Below, one piece after another: positions 1-6,703 of a stretch of 13,042 bases of DNA. Position numbers and translations under genes: made by a program. Positions within the stretch are counted from its first letter, which is position 1; each line of letters opens with the position of its first letter. Below the pieces are notes generated by a model. That model did no database searches. It was not told the DNA's origin and saw only the letters and a program-made list of their open reading frames with translations. The DNA lies in NCBI GenBank assembly GCA_009839775.1, contig VXOZ01000203.1, positions 4,527 to 17,568 on the forward strand, written 5' to 3'. Origin of the DNA: Chloroflexota bacterium (lineage in GTDB: Bacteria; Chloroflexota; UBA11872; VXOZ01).

Positions 1-729
1 ATATAGGATATCAAGTCTGCGCAGAGCGAATGTGCCGCCGGCATTTGTAACACCGGAAGTCGCCTGAGCGCTACCGAGAATTCGTCCATCCGCACGGACC
101 ACGTTGAAGCTCACCGCATTGGTAACCAAGACGCTCAAGTAGACCGGATCCTGTGCGGCCCGATACGAGCCTTGGCTATCCTCCGTTGCAGAATTCTGGG
201 CGATAATGAAGGTAAAGGCCACTTCGCCGGTCTCAGCAGGCGCGCCAGGTGTGGCCGTTGGGAAGAAGCCTGGTTGCGGGGTCGCAGTAGGCCCGGGCGT
301 CGCCGCAGACTCTCGCGGTTCCGGCTGTTTCGGTACGCGCAGCGACTGGCCTTCAAATATCTTATTCGGATCAGAGAGGCAGTTCGCCGCCTGGAGAGTA
401 GCCTGCGTAGAATCACTGCGCAGGGCGATGCTATAGAGCGTGTCTCCCGCTTGCACGGTGTACTCCGGCCAATCGGTGCGTGGCGTGCACGAAGGCGGAG
501 CGGTCGCGGCCTGGGGCGCCCGCGTCGGCAGCGGCACCAGCGTCGGTACCGGCGAAGTAGCCGGCGTAACCGCAGTCTCTTGCGTTGGACGGATTATCGT
601 AGGAATCACTTCGGGAGTCGGTGTCTCTTCATCAGGGCCGTTTCCCACAAAAGGGACGCAGGCAGTCGCAGTGACCGCAAATCCCAGCAGCAGAAGCATA
701 ATCCGAAGGCTCGTAAGGCTTGTTCTCAC
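1..729 (-). CDS. LysM-domain lipoprotein, C-terminus beyond window
   Basis: An open frame of 243 codons runs from a GTG at 729 to the window edge without a stop, so the C-terminus is missing. The start is chosen because an AGGAGGAG ribosome binding site (738-745) sits 8 bases upstream and a signal peptide follows at once. Residues 1-23 are a hydrophobic signal sequence ending in a lipobox-like ATAC, with Cys24 as the likely lipidated residue. Residues 36-80 are a Thr/Pro-rich linker. Residues about 88-133 form one LysM domain (YTVQAGDTLYSIA, then GQSLRVP), a fold that binds peptidoglycan or related glycans. A second Thr/Pro linker (140-165) leads to a domain I do not recognise (168 onward). 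Cys81 and Cys117 could form a disulfide. Inference: an envelope-anchored, glycan-binding lipoprotein outside the membrane. Its partner is unknown. Confidence 0.85.
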   Translation of the reverse strand, partial: MRTSLTSLRIMLLLLGFAVTATACVPFVGNGPDEETPTPEVIPTIIRPTQETAVTPATSPVPTLVPLPTRAPQAATAPPSCTPRTDWPEYTVQAGDTLYSIALRSDSTQATLQAANCLSDPNKIFEGQSLRVPKQPEPRESAATPGPTATPQPGFFPTATPGAPAETGEVAFTFIIAQNSATEDSQGSYRAAQDPVYLSVLVTNAVSFNVVRADGRILGSAQATSGVTNAGGTFALRRLDILY

Positions 730-982
730 TGGCGACACTCCTCCTCTAGCACACTACCTTCGCCACGGCCCGAGAGGTGCACAGACAATACGTCTCTCCG
801 GTCTGACTTGATGGAATTGATCTACAAACCTAAGCTGCGCTGAGATCAGGGCAAGCGGGGGGTTAATACAGCACAACCAAAGGGAACGCTCTGTGGGACT
901 GAAGGTTCAGAGAGCTACTTACTATGATGCCTGGAATGGTCGCACATTTCAAGCGATTAGCGGTATCCGGCCTGAATCTGCA
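730..982. other. Intergenic region between transketolase and LysM genes
   Basis: These 253 bases separate the end of the transketolase pair from the start of the lipoprotein gene, both on the minus strand. I see no convincing coding frame, no strong hairpin followed by a T-run, and no good -35/-10 pair in the last 120 bases before the GTG. The only clear signal is the ribosome binding site at 738-745. The lipoprotein promoter must lie here unless it is read through from upstream. Confidence 0.4.
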
Positions 983-1936
983 CTAAAGCAGGGATTGCGC
1001 CTTCGCCACAATGTGCTGGGCGGTCAAGCCATACTTCTCAAGGAGCGCGGCCGGATCCCCCGATTCAGCGTACGTATTCTCAACGCCTACGAATGCCATC
1101 GCGCACGGCGCATGCTCAGCCGCCGCCATTGCCACCACGCTGCCTAGGCCGCACTGCACGAGATGCTCTTCGGCAACCACGATCTTGCCGGTCTCGCGCG
1201 CTGCTCTCATGACCGCCTCTACGTCCAGCGGCCGCACCGTATGCATGTCCAGCACACGCGCCTCTACTCCATCCGCGGCCAAGGCGTGCGCCGCTTCTAA
1301 CGCCGCAGAGACCATGATGCCGTTGGCAATGAGCGTTATATCGTTACCGCTGCGCAGTTCGTTCGCTTTGCCTAACGTGAAGTCAGGATCGTCTCCATAA
1401 ACTACCGGCACGTCTGGGCGGCCCACCCGCATATAGGCCGGGCCAACGGACTCCAGCATAGCCGCCACGGCCTTGTGCGTAGAAGGCTCGTCGGCGGGTA
1501 CGATCACCGTGAACGTCGGCAAGCCCAGAGCCAGAGCCACGTCTTCGATGGCCATCTGAGAAGGGCCGTCTTCACCAATGCTAATGCCGGCGTGGCTGCC
1601 TACGACCTTCACGTTGAGGTTGGGGAAGGCAACCGACATGCGCAACTGGTCGTAGCCGTTGCACATGATAAAGCAGGCAAAGCTGGCGATCACCGGCAAC
1701 TTGCCGCACGCTGCCAAGCCCGCGCCGATGCCGACCAGGTTCGATTCCGCAATGCCGACGTTGATGAAGCGCTCGGGGAATTCCTGGGCAAACCACTCGG
1801 TGCGGGTTGAATTATTGACGTCGCCGTCTACCACTACGATGTCCGCGTTCGTCTTGCCGGCCTCGCGCAGCGCAGCGCCAAAAGCATCGCGGGTAGCTTT
1901 TCCCATTTTGAATTCAATGTCGGGCTTTACTGCCAT
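983..1936 (-). CDS. Transketolase, C-terminal subunit
   Basis: A 317-residue protein corresponding to the pyrimidine-binding and C-terminal domains of transketolase. In two-gene transketolases this subunit pairs with the N-terminal subunit to form a TPP-dependent enzyme moving two-carbon ketol units between sugar phosphates in the cytoplasm. Residues 61-65 read GIAES; its Glu64 matches the conserved Glu that activates the TPP aminopyrimidine. GEDGPSQ at 121-127 is the typical transketolase motif after the SHAG segment. Residues about 185-317 form the C-terminal domain. The start is the ATG at 1936 because GGAGG (1944-1948) lies 7 bases upstream; a longer frame reading back to 2053 only overlaps the upstream gene. 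The ATG lies inside the last codons of the N-terminal subunit gene (10-base overlap), which implies translational coupling. The 1-deoxyxylulose-5-phosphate synthase family is the nearest alternative, but that enzyme is a single chain. Confidence 0.93.
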   Translation of the reverse strand: MAVKPDIEFKMGKATRDAFGAALREAGKTNADIVVVDGDVNNSTRTEWFAQEFPERFINVGIAESNLVGIGAGLAACGKLPVIASFACFIMCNGYDQLRMSVAFPNLNVKVVGSHAGISIGEDGPSQMAIEDVALALGLPTFTVIVPADEPSTHKAVAAMLESVGPAYMRVGRPDVPVVYGDDPDFTLGKANELRSGNDITLIANGIMVSAALEAAHALAADGVEARVLDMHTVRPLDVEAVMRAARETGKIVVAEEHLVQCGLGSVVAMAAAEHAPCAMAFVGVENTYAESGDPAALLEKYGLTAQHIVAKAQSLL

Positions 1937-2769
1937 CCCAGTTCCTCCAGGGCGCGCTGCTCTTCTTCCTTGGTAAGCGCCTTGCCGTGATACGCGTAGT
2001 CTGCCTCGACGAAGGAAACACCCTTGCCCTTCACCGTGTGCGCGATAATGCACGAGGGGCGTCCCTGCGTGGCCTTGGCGTGCTGTAACGCCTTGAGCAC
2101 GGCTTCCATGTCGTGTCCATCAATCTCCTGCACGTCCCATTGGAACGCGCGCCATTTTTCCGTCAGTGGTGAGTAGTCCAGCACGTCGCGCACCCAGCCG
2201 GTCTGCTGGGCCTTGTTGTGGTCGACGATTGCCGTCACGTTTTCCAAGTTGTAATGGGCAGCCGTCATGGCGGCTTCCCAGATCTGCCCTTCGTCCTGCT
2301 CCCCGTCACCCAAGATGACGAACACATGATTGTCTGCATTGTCGATACGGGCGGCGAACGCATGTCCCAAGCCAATGGAGAGGCCCTGTCCCAATGAGCC
2401 GGTGCTGGCTTCTACCCCAGGCAAGCGGGACATGTTGGGATGCCCCTCAAGCGGGCTGCCAATCTGCCTGAGTGTTTCAAGCAGGTCTGTCGAGAAATAC
2501 CCTGCATGCGCTAAGACCACGTAGAGCAAGGGGCTGGCATGTCCTTTGCTCATAATCAAACGATCCCGCTTTGCCCAGTGCGGTTCCGCGGGGTCATACC
2601 GCAGTACTCCGCCAAAGTAGAGCGCCGCCATGATCTCCACACCGGAAAGCGAGCTTGACGGATGCCCCGATCCCGCAATCGTCGTACACGTTATTATGTC
2701 GCGCCGCAAGACTCTTGCCTGTTCTTCGAGTTCTGCAATTGACATCTTCATCGGTTCGCCCACAGTCAT
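1927..2769 (-). CDS. Transketolase, N-terminal (TPP-binding) subunit
   Basis: A 280-residue protein with the full TPP/Mg-binding half of transketolase. GSGHPSSSLS (33-42) and SKGHASP (74-80) carry the conserved active-site histidines. GDGEQDEG (154-161) and the Asn in VDHNK (about 185) form the Mg/TPP-binding motif. VKGKG near residue 249 is the conserved end of the domain. About 280 residues is the usual length for the N-terminal half in bacteria and archaea that split the enzyme. The start is the ATG at 2769, preceded by AAGGA at 5 bases; a second Met at residue 7 lacks a better site. The gene is first of a two-gene unit with the C-terminal subunit. Function: non-oxidative pentose phosphate pathway, cytoplasmic. 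A candidate promoter with a palindromic operator-like site lies about 120 bases upstream. Confidence 0.94.
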   Translation of the reverse strand: MTVGEPMKMSIAELEEQARVLRRDIITCTTIAGSGHPSSSLSGVEIMAALYFGGVLRYDPAEPHWAKRDRLIMSKGHASPLLYVVLAHAGYFSTDLLETLRQIGSPLEGHPNMSRLPGVEASTGSLGQGLSIGLGHAFAARIDNADNHVFVILGDGEQDEGQIWEAAMTAAHYNLENVTAIVDHNKAQQTGWVRDVLDYSPLTEKWRAFQWDVQEIDGHDMEAVLKALQHAKATQGRPSCIIAHTVKGKGVSFVEADYAYHGKALTKEEEQRALEELGWQ

Positions 2770-2894
2770 TAGTATCCTTCTGCTGCCGTCTATCTACCGT
2801 TTGTCTCCCACCGATAAGAAATCCCGTCCCCAGGCTTCAGATCCACGCCTGTGTGCGGGACCCTTGCGCCGTCTGATTTGAACACACTCACACT

Positions 2895-2924
2895 ATTGTA
2901 ACGTTTACACGCCGGAGGCGCGAA
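2895..2924 (-). promoter_or_regulatory. Candidate promoter of the transketolase genes
   Basis: On the minus strand a -10 box TACAAT (2895-2900, five of six consensus bases) is preceded, after 18 bases, by a weak -35 TTCGCG (2919-2924). It predicts a transcription start near 2888 and a 5' leader of about 118 bases. The -10 matches well; the -35 does not. An inverted repeat overlaps the box. Confidence 0.4.
2897..2909. promoter_or_regulatory. Operator-like inverted repeat, TGTAA-CGT-TTACA
   Basis: A 5+5 inverted repeat, TGTAA (2897-2901) and TTACA (2905-2909), is separated by CGT. It resembles the 14-base LacI-family operator TGTAAACGTTTACA but is one base short. It overlaps the -10 box of the predicted transketolase promoter, a position suited to a repressor. 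No regulator gene is in the window. The link to a LacI-type protein is inference. Confidence 0.35.
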
Positions 2925-3071
2925 TGTGATCAGTGGTCTTCTCATGCACGCTCATTGCAGCTCTCGCAATTCTGTCCGATTTCGGTTCACTTTCCCATGT
3001 AGAATCGTCATGCCACACTGACGGCTTGGCAAAAGGACGGTGAGAGTTTCGGGGACGGGCTGAATTGCTGG

Positions 3072-3080
3072 TGCTATACT
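3072..3080 (+). promoter_or_regulatory. Extended -10 promoter element of the CPBP gene
   Basis: TGCTATACT is an extended -10 element (TG, one base, then TATACT at 3075-3080). No good -35 lies 16-18 bases upstream, which extended -10 promoters tolerate. It predicts a start near 3087, about 53 bases before the gene. A very similar string, GCTATACTAACG, lies before the VOC gene at 12517. Confidence 0.45.
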
Positions 3081-3139
3081 TAACGCGAGGAATCAAGCGA
3101 CACGTGTAGCCTACGTCCCAATCACAGCTCCATTGGGCA

Positions 3140-4021
3140 ATGACGGAATTAACTCCAGAAGACAGTCACGTTAAGTCTCGATCCTTCCCCACTGTGTGGC
3201 AAGCGCTGTTCTTGCTCGGCCTGCTCTTTATCCTGCAATTGGGCGCAACCGTAGTCGTTACCTTCTATCAAGCCCTGCAGGAAATGCCCATTCAAGAGTT
3301 GACCACAACGCTTGCCGTCGTGAACGTGGCCACGTTCGGCGCCGTTGCGATACTGGGCGCAGCCTGGTCTCGCGTTTCCGTGCGCCAACTCTTCTACCTG
3401 CGGGGATTTTCACCCCTTCTCCTACTGCCGATGCTTGTGATGATGCTCGGACTCATCGTCATCGTATCGGAGCTTGACAACATCCTCCAACGCTTCCTCC
3501 CCATGCCGGACTGGTTCAGGGAAATGCTGTCGGGGCTCGGTCTGGGCGAAGGCTTTGTTCTAAGCACCTTCATTGTGCTTGTCATTGTCGCTCCTCTCAC
3601 CGAAGAACCGCTCTTCCGCGGCATCCTGCTCCACGGCTTCACACGCAACTACGGTACGTGGTGGGCCGTCCTGGGCACGGCGTTCTTGTTTGGCGCAATT
3701 CATCTGAATCCCTGGCAATTCGTGGGCGCCTTCTTCCTTGGCATCGTCTTCGCTTGGTGGACGCTGAAAACAAGGTCAATACTGCCGGCGACTCTCGGCC
3801 ACGCACTGAATAACGGCATGGTCCTCATGACGGCTAACGTATCGAACATAGAGATCCAGGGCTTCAATGCCTGGGAAGAAGGGGTGACGGTACACCAGCC
3901 GTGGTGGTTTACGCTCACAGGAGTCGTGCTCATGGTAGTCGGTGGGGCAGCCTTGCACCGGATGTGGTCGCGCCAAGAAGACCCGCTTACCGACGCGCCC
4001 CCGCAGAGCGAGCCAGCGTGA
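3140..4021 (+). CDS. CPBP family intramembrane glutamic endopeptidase
   Basis: A 293-residue integral membrane protein with about eight hydrophobic segments, starting near residues 19-43, 57-75 and 92-112. The three CPBP (Abi/CAAX protease) motifs are intact: EEPLFRG with Glu155, Glu156 and Arg160; FLFGAIH with His188; and HALNN with His221 and Asn225. In this family the glutamates and histidines form the intramembrane active site; members process prenylated proteins, bacteriocins or signalling partners. The substrate here cannot be read from the sequence. The charged C-terminal tail (275-293) is probably soluble. No clear ribosome binding site precedes the ATG at 3140, but no later Met keeps the first transmembrane segment. 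The gene stands alone, divergent from transketolase and convergent with the membrane protein pair. Confidence 0.9.
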   Translation: MTELTPEDSHVKSRSFPTVWQALFLLGLLFILQLGATVVVTFYQALQEMPIQELTTTLAVVNVATFGAVAILGAAWSRVSVRQLFYLRGFSPLLLLPMLVMMLGLIVIVSELDNILQRFLPMPDWFREMLSGLGLGEGFVLSTFIVLVIVAPLTEEPLFRGILLHGFTRNYGTWWAVLGTAFLFGAIHLNPWQFVGAFFLGIVFAWWTLKTRSILPATLGHALNNGMVLMTANVSNIEIQGFNAWEEGVTVHQPWWFTLTGVVLMVVGGAALHRMWSRQEDPLTDAPPQSEPA

Positions 4022-4028
4022 CCCGCCC

Positions 4029-4056
4029 GCGTGCCCTCATTTGTCTGAGGGCGCGT
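4029..4056. terminator. GC-rich hairpin between convergent genes
   Basis: Eleven base pairs, two of them G-T, join 4029-4039 (ending GCCCTCA) to 4046-4056 (starting TGAGGGC) around a 6-base loop. The hairpin starts 8 bases after the CPBP stop and lies between convergent genes, so it could end transcription from both sides. Neither strand has a T-run after the stem, so intrinsic termination is uncertain. An mRNA-stabilising 3' hairpin is the alternative. Confidence 0.45.
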
Positions 4057-4150
4057 CGCCTTGTGACTTACAAGCTCTTCCAGAGTGCTCCAGTGCTGCC
4101 GCCAGGTGTACGGCACGCCTCCAGCCCCCCACGGCTTAGCGGCAAACCCA

Positions 4151-4516
4151 CTAGCGCGAACGCAAGAACCACATGGCGTTGATGAGAAAGATCATCGCGA
4201 GCACGGCGTAGAAGCCTCCCGCTCCGGCCACACCGGCCCCAATAGCAAGCAGAGGGATGCCGAGACCCATCGTCGGCATCGCCACGGCGAGAAAAGTCTT
4301 CGCATCTGACTTCGATTGCTTGCGAGACTTCCCCAGTGCGGCCTGCACCCGCTTATCGATGAGCGAGTCGATACGCTCAGCCAGCGCTTCGACGACTTCA
4401 TCGTCGTATTGTTCGCCCAATTCCCGCCGCGCGCTCACCGCAAGCCCAAGCTCATCCTTCAGGCCGTCAGTGTTTGTGGAGTTTGTGGAACCCTTAGGAC
4501 GTGTCTTCTTTGCCAT
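4151..4516 (-). CDS. Small two-helix membrane protein, second of a paralogous pair
   Basis: A 121-residue protein. Residues 1-25 are a charged, low-complexity start; 28-65 are predicted helical (ARRELGEQY, then a stretch rich in Glu, Arg and Ala); 66-73 are polar; 75-97 and 100-117 are hydrophobic and probably span the membrane; the protein ends in basic RSR. It matches the gene just upstream without gaps over the last 96 residues, with about 55 identities counted by eye. The layout (ARRELG-x-x-Y, amphipathic helix, two C-terminal helices) resembles uncharacterised small membrane proteins I recall from Actinobacteria; that is memory, not a search. AGAGGA lies 8 bases before the ATG at 4516. 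It starts 25 bases after its paralogue's stop, so the two are probably one operon. Function unknown; duplication could allow a hetero-oligomer. Confidence 0.75.
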   Translation of the reverse strand: MAKKTRPKGSTNSTNTDGLKDELGLAVSARRELGEQYDDEVVEALAERIDSLIDKRVQAALGKSRKQSKSDAKTFLAVAMPTMGLGIPLLAIGAGVAGAGGFYAVLAMIFLINAMWFLRSR

Positions 4517-4541
4517 CTATGTGTCCTCTTGAGATTTATAG

Positions 4542-4949
4542 CTAGCGCGAGCGCCACAGCCAAATTACGTTGATAAGGAAGATCATGCCCAATACGGCGA
4601 GGAAGCCATTGGATCCGGCCACAATAGCGCCGACAATTGACAGCACAATACCAAAGCCCAGTACAGGCGTGGCTACTTTGAGAAAGGCCTCCGAGTCCGA
4701 CCTTGCCCGCTTGCGCGTTCTCTCCATGGCCACCTCGACGCGCTCGTCAATGAACGTCTCGATACGCTGAGCAAGGGCTGCCGCGACGTGAGCCTCGTAC
4801 TGCTCGCCCAATTCCCGACGGGCCGCCACTGCTGCCGCAAGGTCTTCCTGCACGCGGTGCGCTTCCGGGTGATCCTTGGAGCGGAACTTGCTCACCTTCG
4901 GCACGGTATTCTTACTCTCCTTGCTGGCAAATCGCCCGCGTGAGACCAT
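4542..4949 (-). CDS. Small two-helix membrane protein, first of a paralogous pair
   Basis: A 135-residue protein from the ATG at 4949. Residues 1-35 are basic and polar; 40-78 carry VAARRELGEQY and a predicted amphipathic helix; about 92-112 and 115-131 are hydrophobic, probably two membrane spans; the C-terminus is again RSR. It is the paralogue of the next gene. A TTG at 4967 would add six residues, but it lies inside an inverted repeat and no ribosome binding site supports it. A -10 box TATGAT ends 6 bases before the ATG, so the mRNA may be leaderless. The acidic/basic helix before two membrane spans suggests a peripheral cytoplasmic helix on a membrane hairpin. No enzyme motif is visible and the function is unknown. 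It lies 60 bases downstream of the nucleotidyltransferase-like gene. Confidence 0.72.
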   Translation of the reverse strand: MVSRGRFASKESKNTVPKVSKFRSKDHPEAHRVQEDLAAAVAARRELGEQYEAHVAAALAQRIETFIDERVEVAMERTRKRARSDSEAFLKVATPVLGFGIVLSIVGAIVAGSNGFLAVLGMIFLINVIWLWRSR

Positions 4950-4955
4950 GCACTC

Positions 4956-4984
4956 ATCATACCGCAATTGACGGTATGCAACGA
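4956..4984 (-). promoter_or_regulatory. Promoter with inverted repeat before the membrane-protein pair
   Basis: On the minus strand the -10 box TATGAT (4956-4961) is preceded, after 17 bases, by a weak -35 TCGTTG (4979-4984). Between them lies an inverted repeat with 7-base arms, CATACCG (4958-4964) and CGGTATG (4972-4978), separated by 7 bases. The repeat overlaps the -10 box, as repressor operators often do. The predicted start of transcription falls at the ATG itself (4949). Confidence 0.45.
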
Positions 4985-5009
4985 GACAAGCTCCTTCAGG
5001 TGACCTTTG

Positions 5010-6143
5010 TCACAACAACACGCCGTCGTCATGCAGCCGCCAGGCGGCATCCACCAGCGCCCACAGGCCGCCGCTTACCGCCGCGTTGCCGCCCATGACT
5101 ACCGGAAAGCCGGTTTCCCAGGCAGCACTTGCAAGTTCACGGGTAAATTCGTCACGGATCTTGTGAATGAGACCCATATCGGCAGCAAAGCGATCGTGCC
5201 CGCTAACCCTGCGGTCACCATGCGCAAAGAGCACACGGGTATCGAGAAAGAGCGCATCTCCCATCTGCGCGAACGCTTGAAAGAAAGCCTGCGGCCCTAC
5301 CTCTTCCACGTAGAATCCCAGCAATGAGCGCACCGGCCGCGTGCTCGTGCTCATGCCGCGTTCCTCGGAAAATACGCGGATGCGGCACGCCATATCTCGC
5401 CTGAGCAGCGGCCAGAGTTGCGCGCTGACGCGCCCGGCTAAAATGACCTCTTCCTGCGGCCGCACAAAGGTCGGCATGGCTTCACGAAGACGGCCCCTGA
5501 GCCGACTCAGTTGCCGCGCTGCCTTGTTGTCTTCCAGGTACGCACGCGTATGCGGGCCACAGAGTGGATGAAGCGCCAGCATCGCAAGATCGGTGGGCGT
5601 GTCGATGTCAAACATTGCCGCAATGGTAGGCTCCAGCGGTTCATGGAGAAGACTTGCCTCCTGAACCAATTGCCGCGCCAGGCCGTTATCGCGCTTCTGC
5701 GGCAGATCGACTGCTGTGAGCGCGCTGGCAGGGTGAAATCCGATGAAATCTGCCGAAAAGAAGTTGTTCGCTATCAGGCCGTGATCAAGACGCGCAACCG
5801 CGTCGCGCAGGGTTGCCAGTTCGGCAACGGAGAGCAACGGACTACTGCCGCCGCCAATGTAGAGCACGCGTGAAATACGGTGCCGCGCAACGATGTCCGC
5901 CAGCGTCTTGCCAAAGTGGAAGCAATTGGATTGTGCTGTTGGTTCTATGACTATCTCAGGCGCTATAGTACCGAAGGACTCAGGCTGCGAAGTCGCAACG
6001 ATGATTGGTGCAAATCCCCCCGCAGCCTGCGCCTTGGCAATGAGGTCTTTGGCAATTGCAACGTGACTGGCATAGACGAGCCGCTCCAGGGCCGAGCTGC
6101 CTTGCTTGCCCGCAAAGAGTATGAGCCCTACCTCTTCAGCCAT
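5010..6143 (-). CDS. Divergent nucleotidyltransferase-like protein with unknown C-terminal domain
   Basis: A 377-residue protein from the ATG at 6143. The first 195 residues look like a MobA/CofC-type nucleotidyltransferase (GT-A) fold: a first strand VGLILFAG (5-12), a second strand PIIVATSQP (46-54), YIGGGSSPLLS (95-105) where family members usually carry a metal-binding GDxPLL, and FDIDTPTDL (178-186), the usual closing motif. The Gly-rich nucleotide loop with Arg and Lys is not clear. Residues 205-377 are a second domain I do not recognise, with ERGM (261-264), LFLDTRVLF (298-306) and GGNAAVSGG (351-359). Substrate unknown: it could guanylylate or cytidylylate a cofactor, or be inactive. 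A GTG at 6182 and a TTG at 6149 are alternative starts; the ATG is preferred because the first strand follows at once, though its ribosome binding site is poor. A 155-base gap separates it from the MIP18-type gene upstream. Confidence 0.65.
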   Translation of the reverse strand: MAEEVGLILFAGKQGSSALERLVYASHVAIAKDLIAKAQAAGGFAPIIVATSQPESFGTIAPEIVIEPTAQSNCFHFGKTLADIVARHRISRVLYIGGGSSPLLSVAELATLRDAVARLDHGLIANNFFSADFIGFHPASALTAVDLPQKRDNGLARQLVQEASLLHEPLEPTIAAMFDIDTPTDLAMLALHPLCGPHTRAYLEDNKAARQLSRLRGRLREAMPTFVRPQEEVILAGRVSAQLWPLLRRDMACRIRVFSEERGMSTSTRPVRSLLGFYVEEVGPQAFFQAFAQMGDALFLDTRVLFAHGDRRVSGHDRFAADMGLIHKIRDEFTRELASAAWETGFPVVMGGNAAVSGGLWALVDAAWRLHDDGVLL

Positions 6144-6298
6144 GTGCAAGTACGCCTTTCGGACCTTGCCCTTTGTCCCCACGCCTCTGACAAACCTGAA
6201 CGGTACACAAAACAGCCGCCAGACGAGCGATTGCGCTTCTCATCTAGCGGCTGGACTAGTTCCCACTGCTACGGAACCCGCACGCAGGGAAATCACAC

Positions 6299-6610
6299 CT
6301 ACATGTAGCCGTATTCCATGCGGATCTCTTCGGACATCATCTCCGGCGACCAGGCCGGGTCCCAGACGATCTCCACGTCCACTTCCTCCACGCCCTCGAG
6401 GTCTTCGACTACCTGGTGGACCTGGGCAATGATGTACGGCCCCGCCGGGCAGCCGGGGAACGTGAGCGTCATCTTGATGTCCACGTTGTTGTCATCTTCC
6501 GAGGTGTTGATTTCGTAGATGAGGCCCAGATCCACAATGTTGACCCCTAGTTCAGGGTCGATAACTTCCTTCAAGCCTTCACGAATGACGTCCTCGCCAG
6601 CAATAGCCAT
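6299..6610 (-). CDS. MIP18/PaaD family (DUF59) Fe-S cluster assembly protein
   Basis: A 103-residue single-domain protein. DPELGVNIVDLGLIY (18-32) is the family signature. PGCP (52-55) carries the conserved Cys54. WDPAWSPEMMS (83-93) is the conserved C-terminal motif, and the length is normal for a stand-alone DUF59 protein. Family members help mature Fe-S proteins (the SUF-associated SufT, eukaryotic CIA factor MIP18) or, as PaaD, the phenylacetyl-CoA epoxidase. No phenylacetate genes are present, so general Fe-S assembly is more likely. An AGGAGA ribosome binding site lies 7-8 bases before the ATG at 6610. The gene lies downstream of aconitase, a [4Fe-4S] enzyme, on the same strand, with three other genes between or next to them; a functional link is inference. 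A -10-like GATAGT about 24 bases upstream suggests its own start of transcription. Confidence 0.92.
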   Translation of the reverse strand: MAIAGEDVIREGLKEVIDPELGVNIVDLGLIYEINTSEDDNNVDIKMTLTFPGCPAGPYIIAQVHQVVEDLEGVEEVDVEIVWDPAWSPEMMSEEIRMEYGYM

Positions 6611-6633
6611 GTATTTATCTCCTGGCTCCGATT

Positions 6634-6643
6634 ACTATCGTGC
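6634..6643 (-). promoter_or_regulatory. Possible -10 element before the MIP18 gene
   Basis: On the minus strand GCACGATAGT ends 23 bases before the ATG. The hexamer GATAGT would place the start of transcription about 17 bases before the gene. A weak -35 TTGGTA lies 19 bases further upstream (6659-6664). The same 10-base string lies at the same distance before the oxidoreductase gene. Confidence 0.3.
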
Positions 6644-6703
6644 CTCTATGCACCATGGTACCAACCGCAAGCGCGCTCTCGCAATGCTGATCGCATATGC
6701 GAC

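Larger units (their letters stand above)
2770..3139. other. Divergent intergenic region, transketolase / CPBP protease
   Basis: These 370 bases lie between two divergently transcribed genes. They hold a candidate minus-strand promoter with an overlapping inverted repeat (about 2895-2924) for transketolase, and an extended -10 box (3072-3080) for the protease gene. A 63-codon frame on the minus strand at 2905-3096 has no recognisable domain or ribosome binding site, and I do not call it. I see nothing else, including no RNA gene. Confidence 0.5.

Noticed and set aside
135..843. Several overlapping open frames on both strands (such as 172-843 plus and 135-416 minus)
   Set aside because: They are shadows of the LysM lipoprotein frame, rich in Arg, with no domain and no ribosome binding site.
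893..1147. 84-codon plus-strand frame before and over the transketolase end
   Set aside because: Half of it lies antisense to a certain gene; basic, low-complexity product with no domain.
1936..2053. N-terminal extension of the C-terminal transketolase subunit
   Set aside because: It lies in another frame over the upstream subunit gene; the ATG at 1936 has a proper ribosome binding site and begins where the family begins.
2905..3096. 63-codon minus-strand frame in the intergenic region
   Set aside because: No recognisable motif, no ribosome binding site, and it overlaps both candidate promoters.
5000..5013. Inverted repeat GTGAC-CTTT-GTCAC at the stop of the nucleotidyltransferase-like gene
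   Set aside because: Five-base arms and no T-run; too weak to call a terminator.
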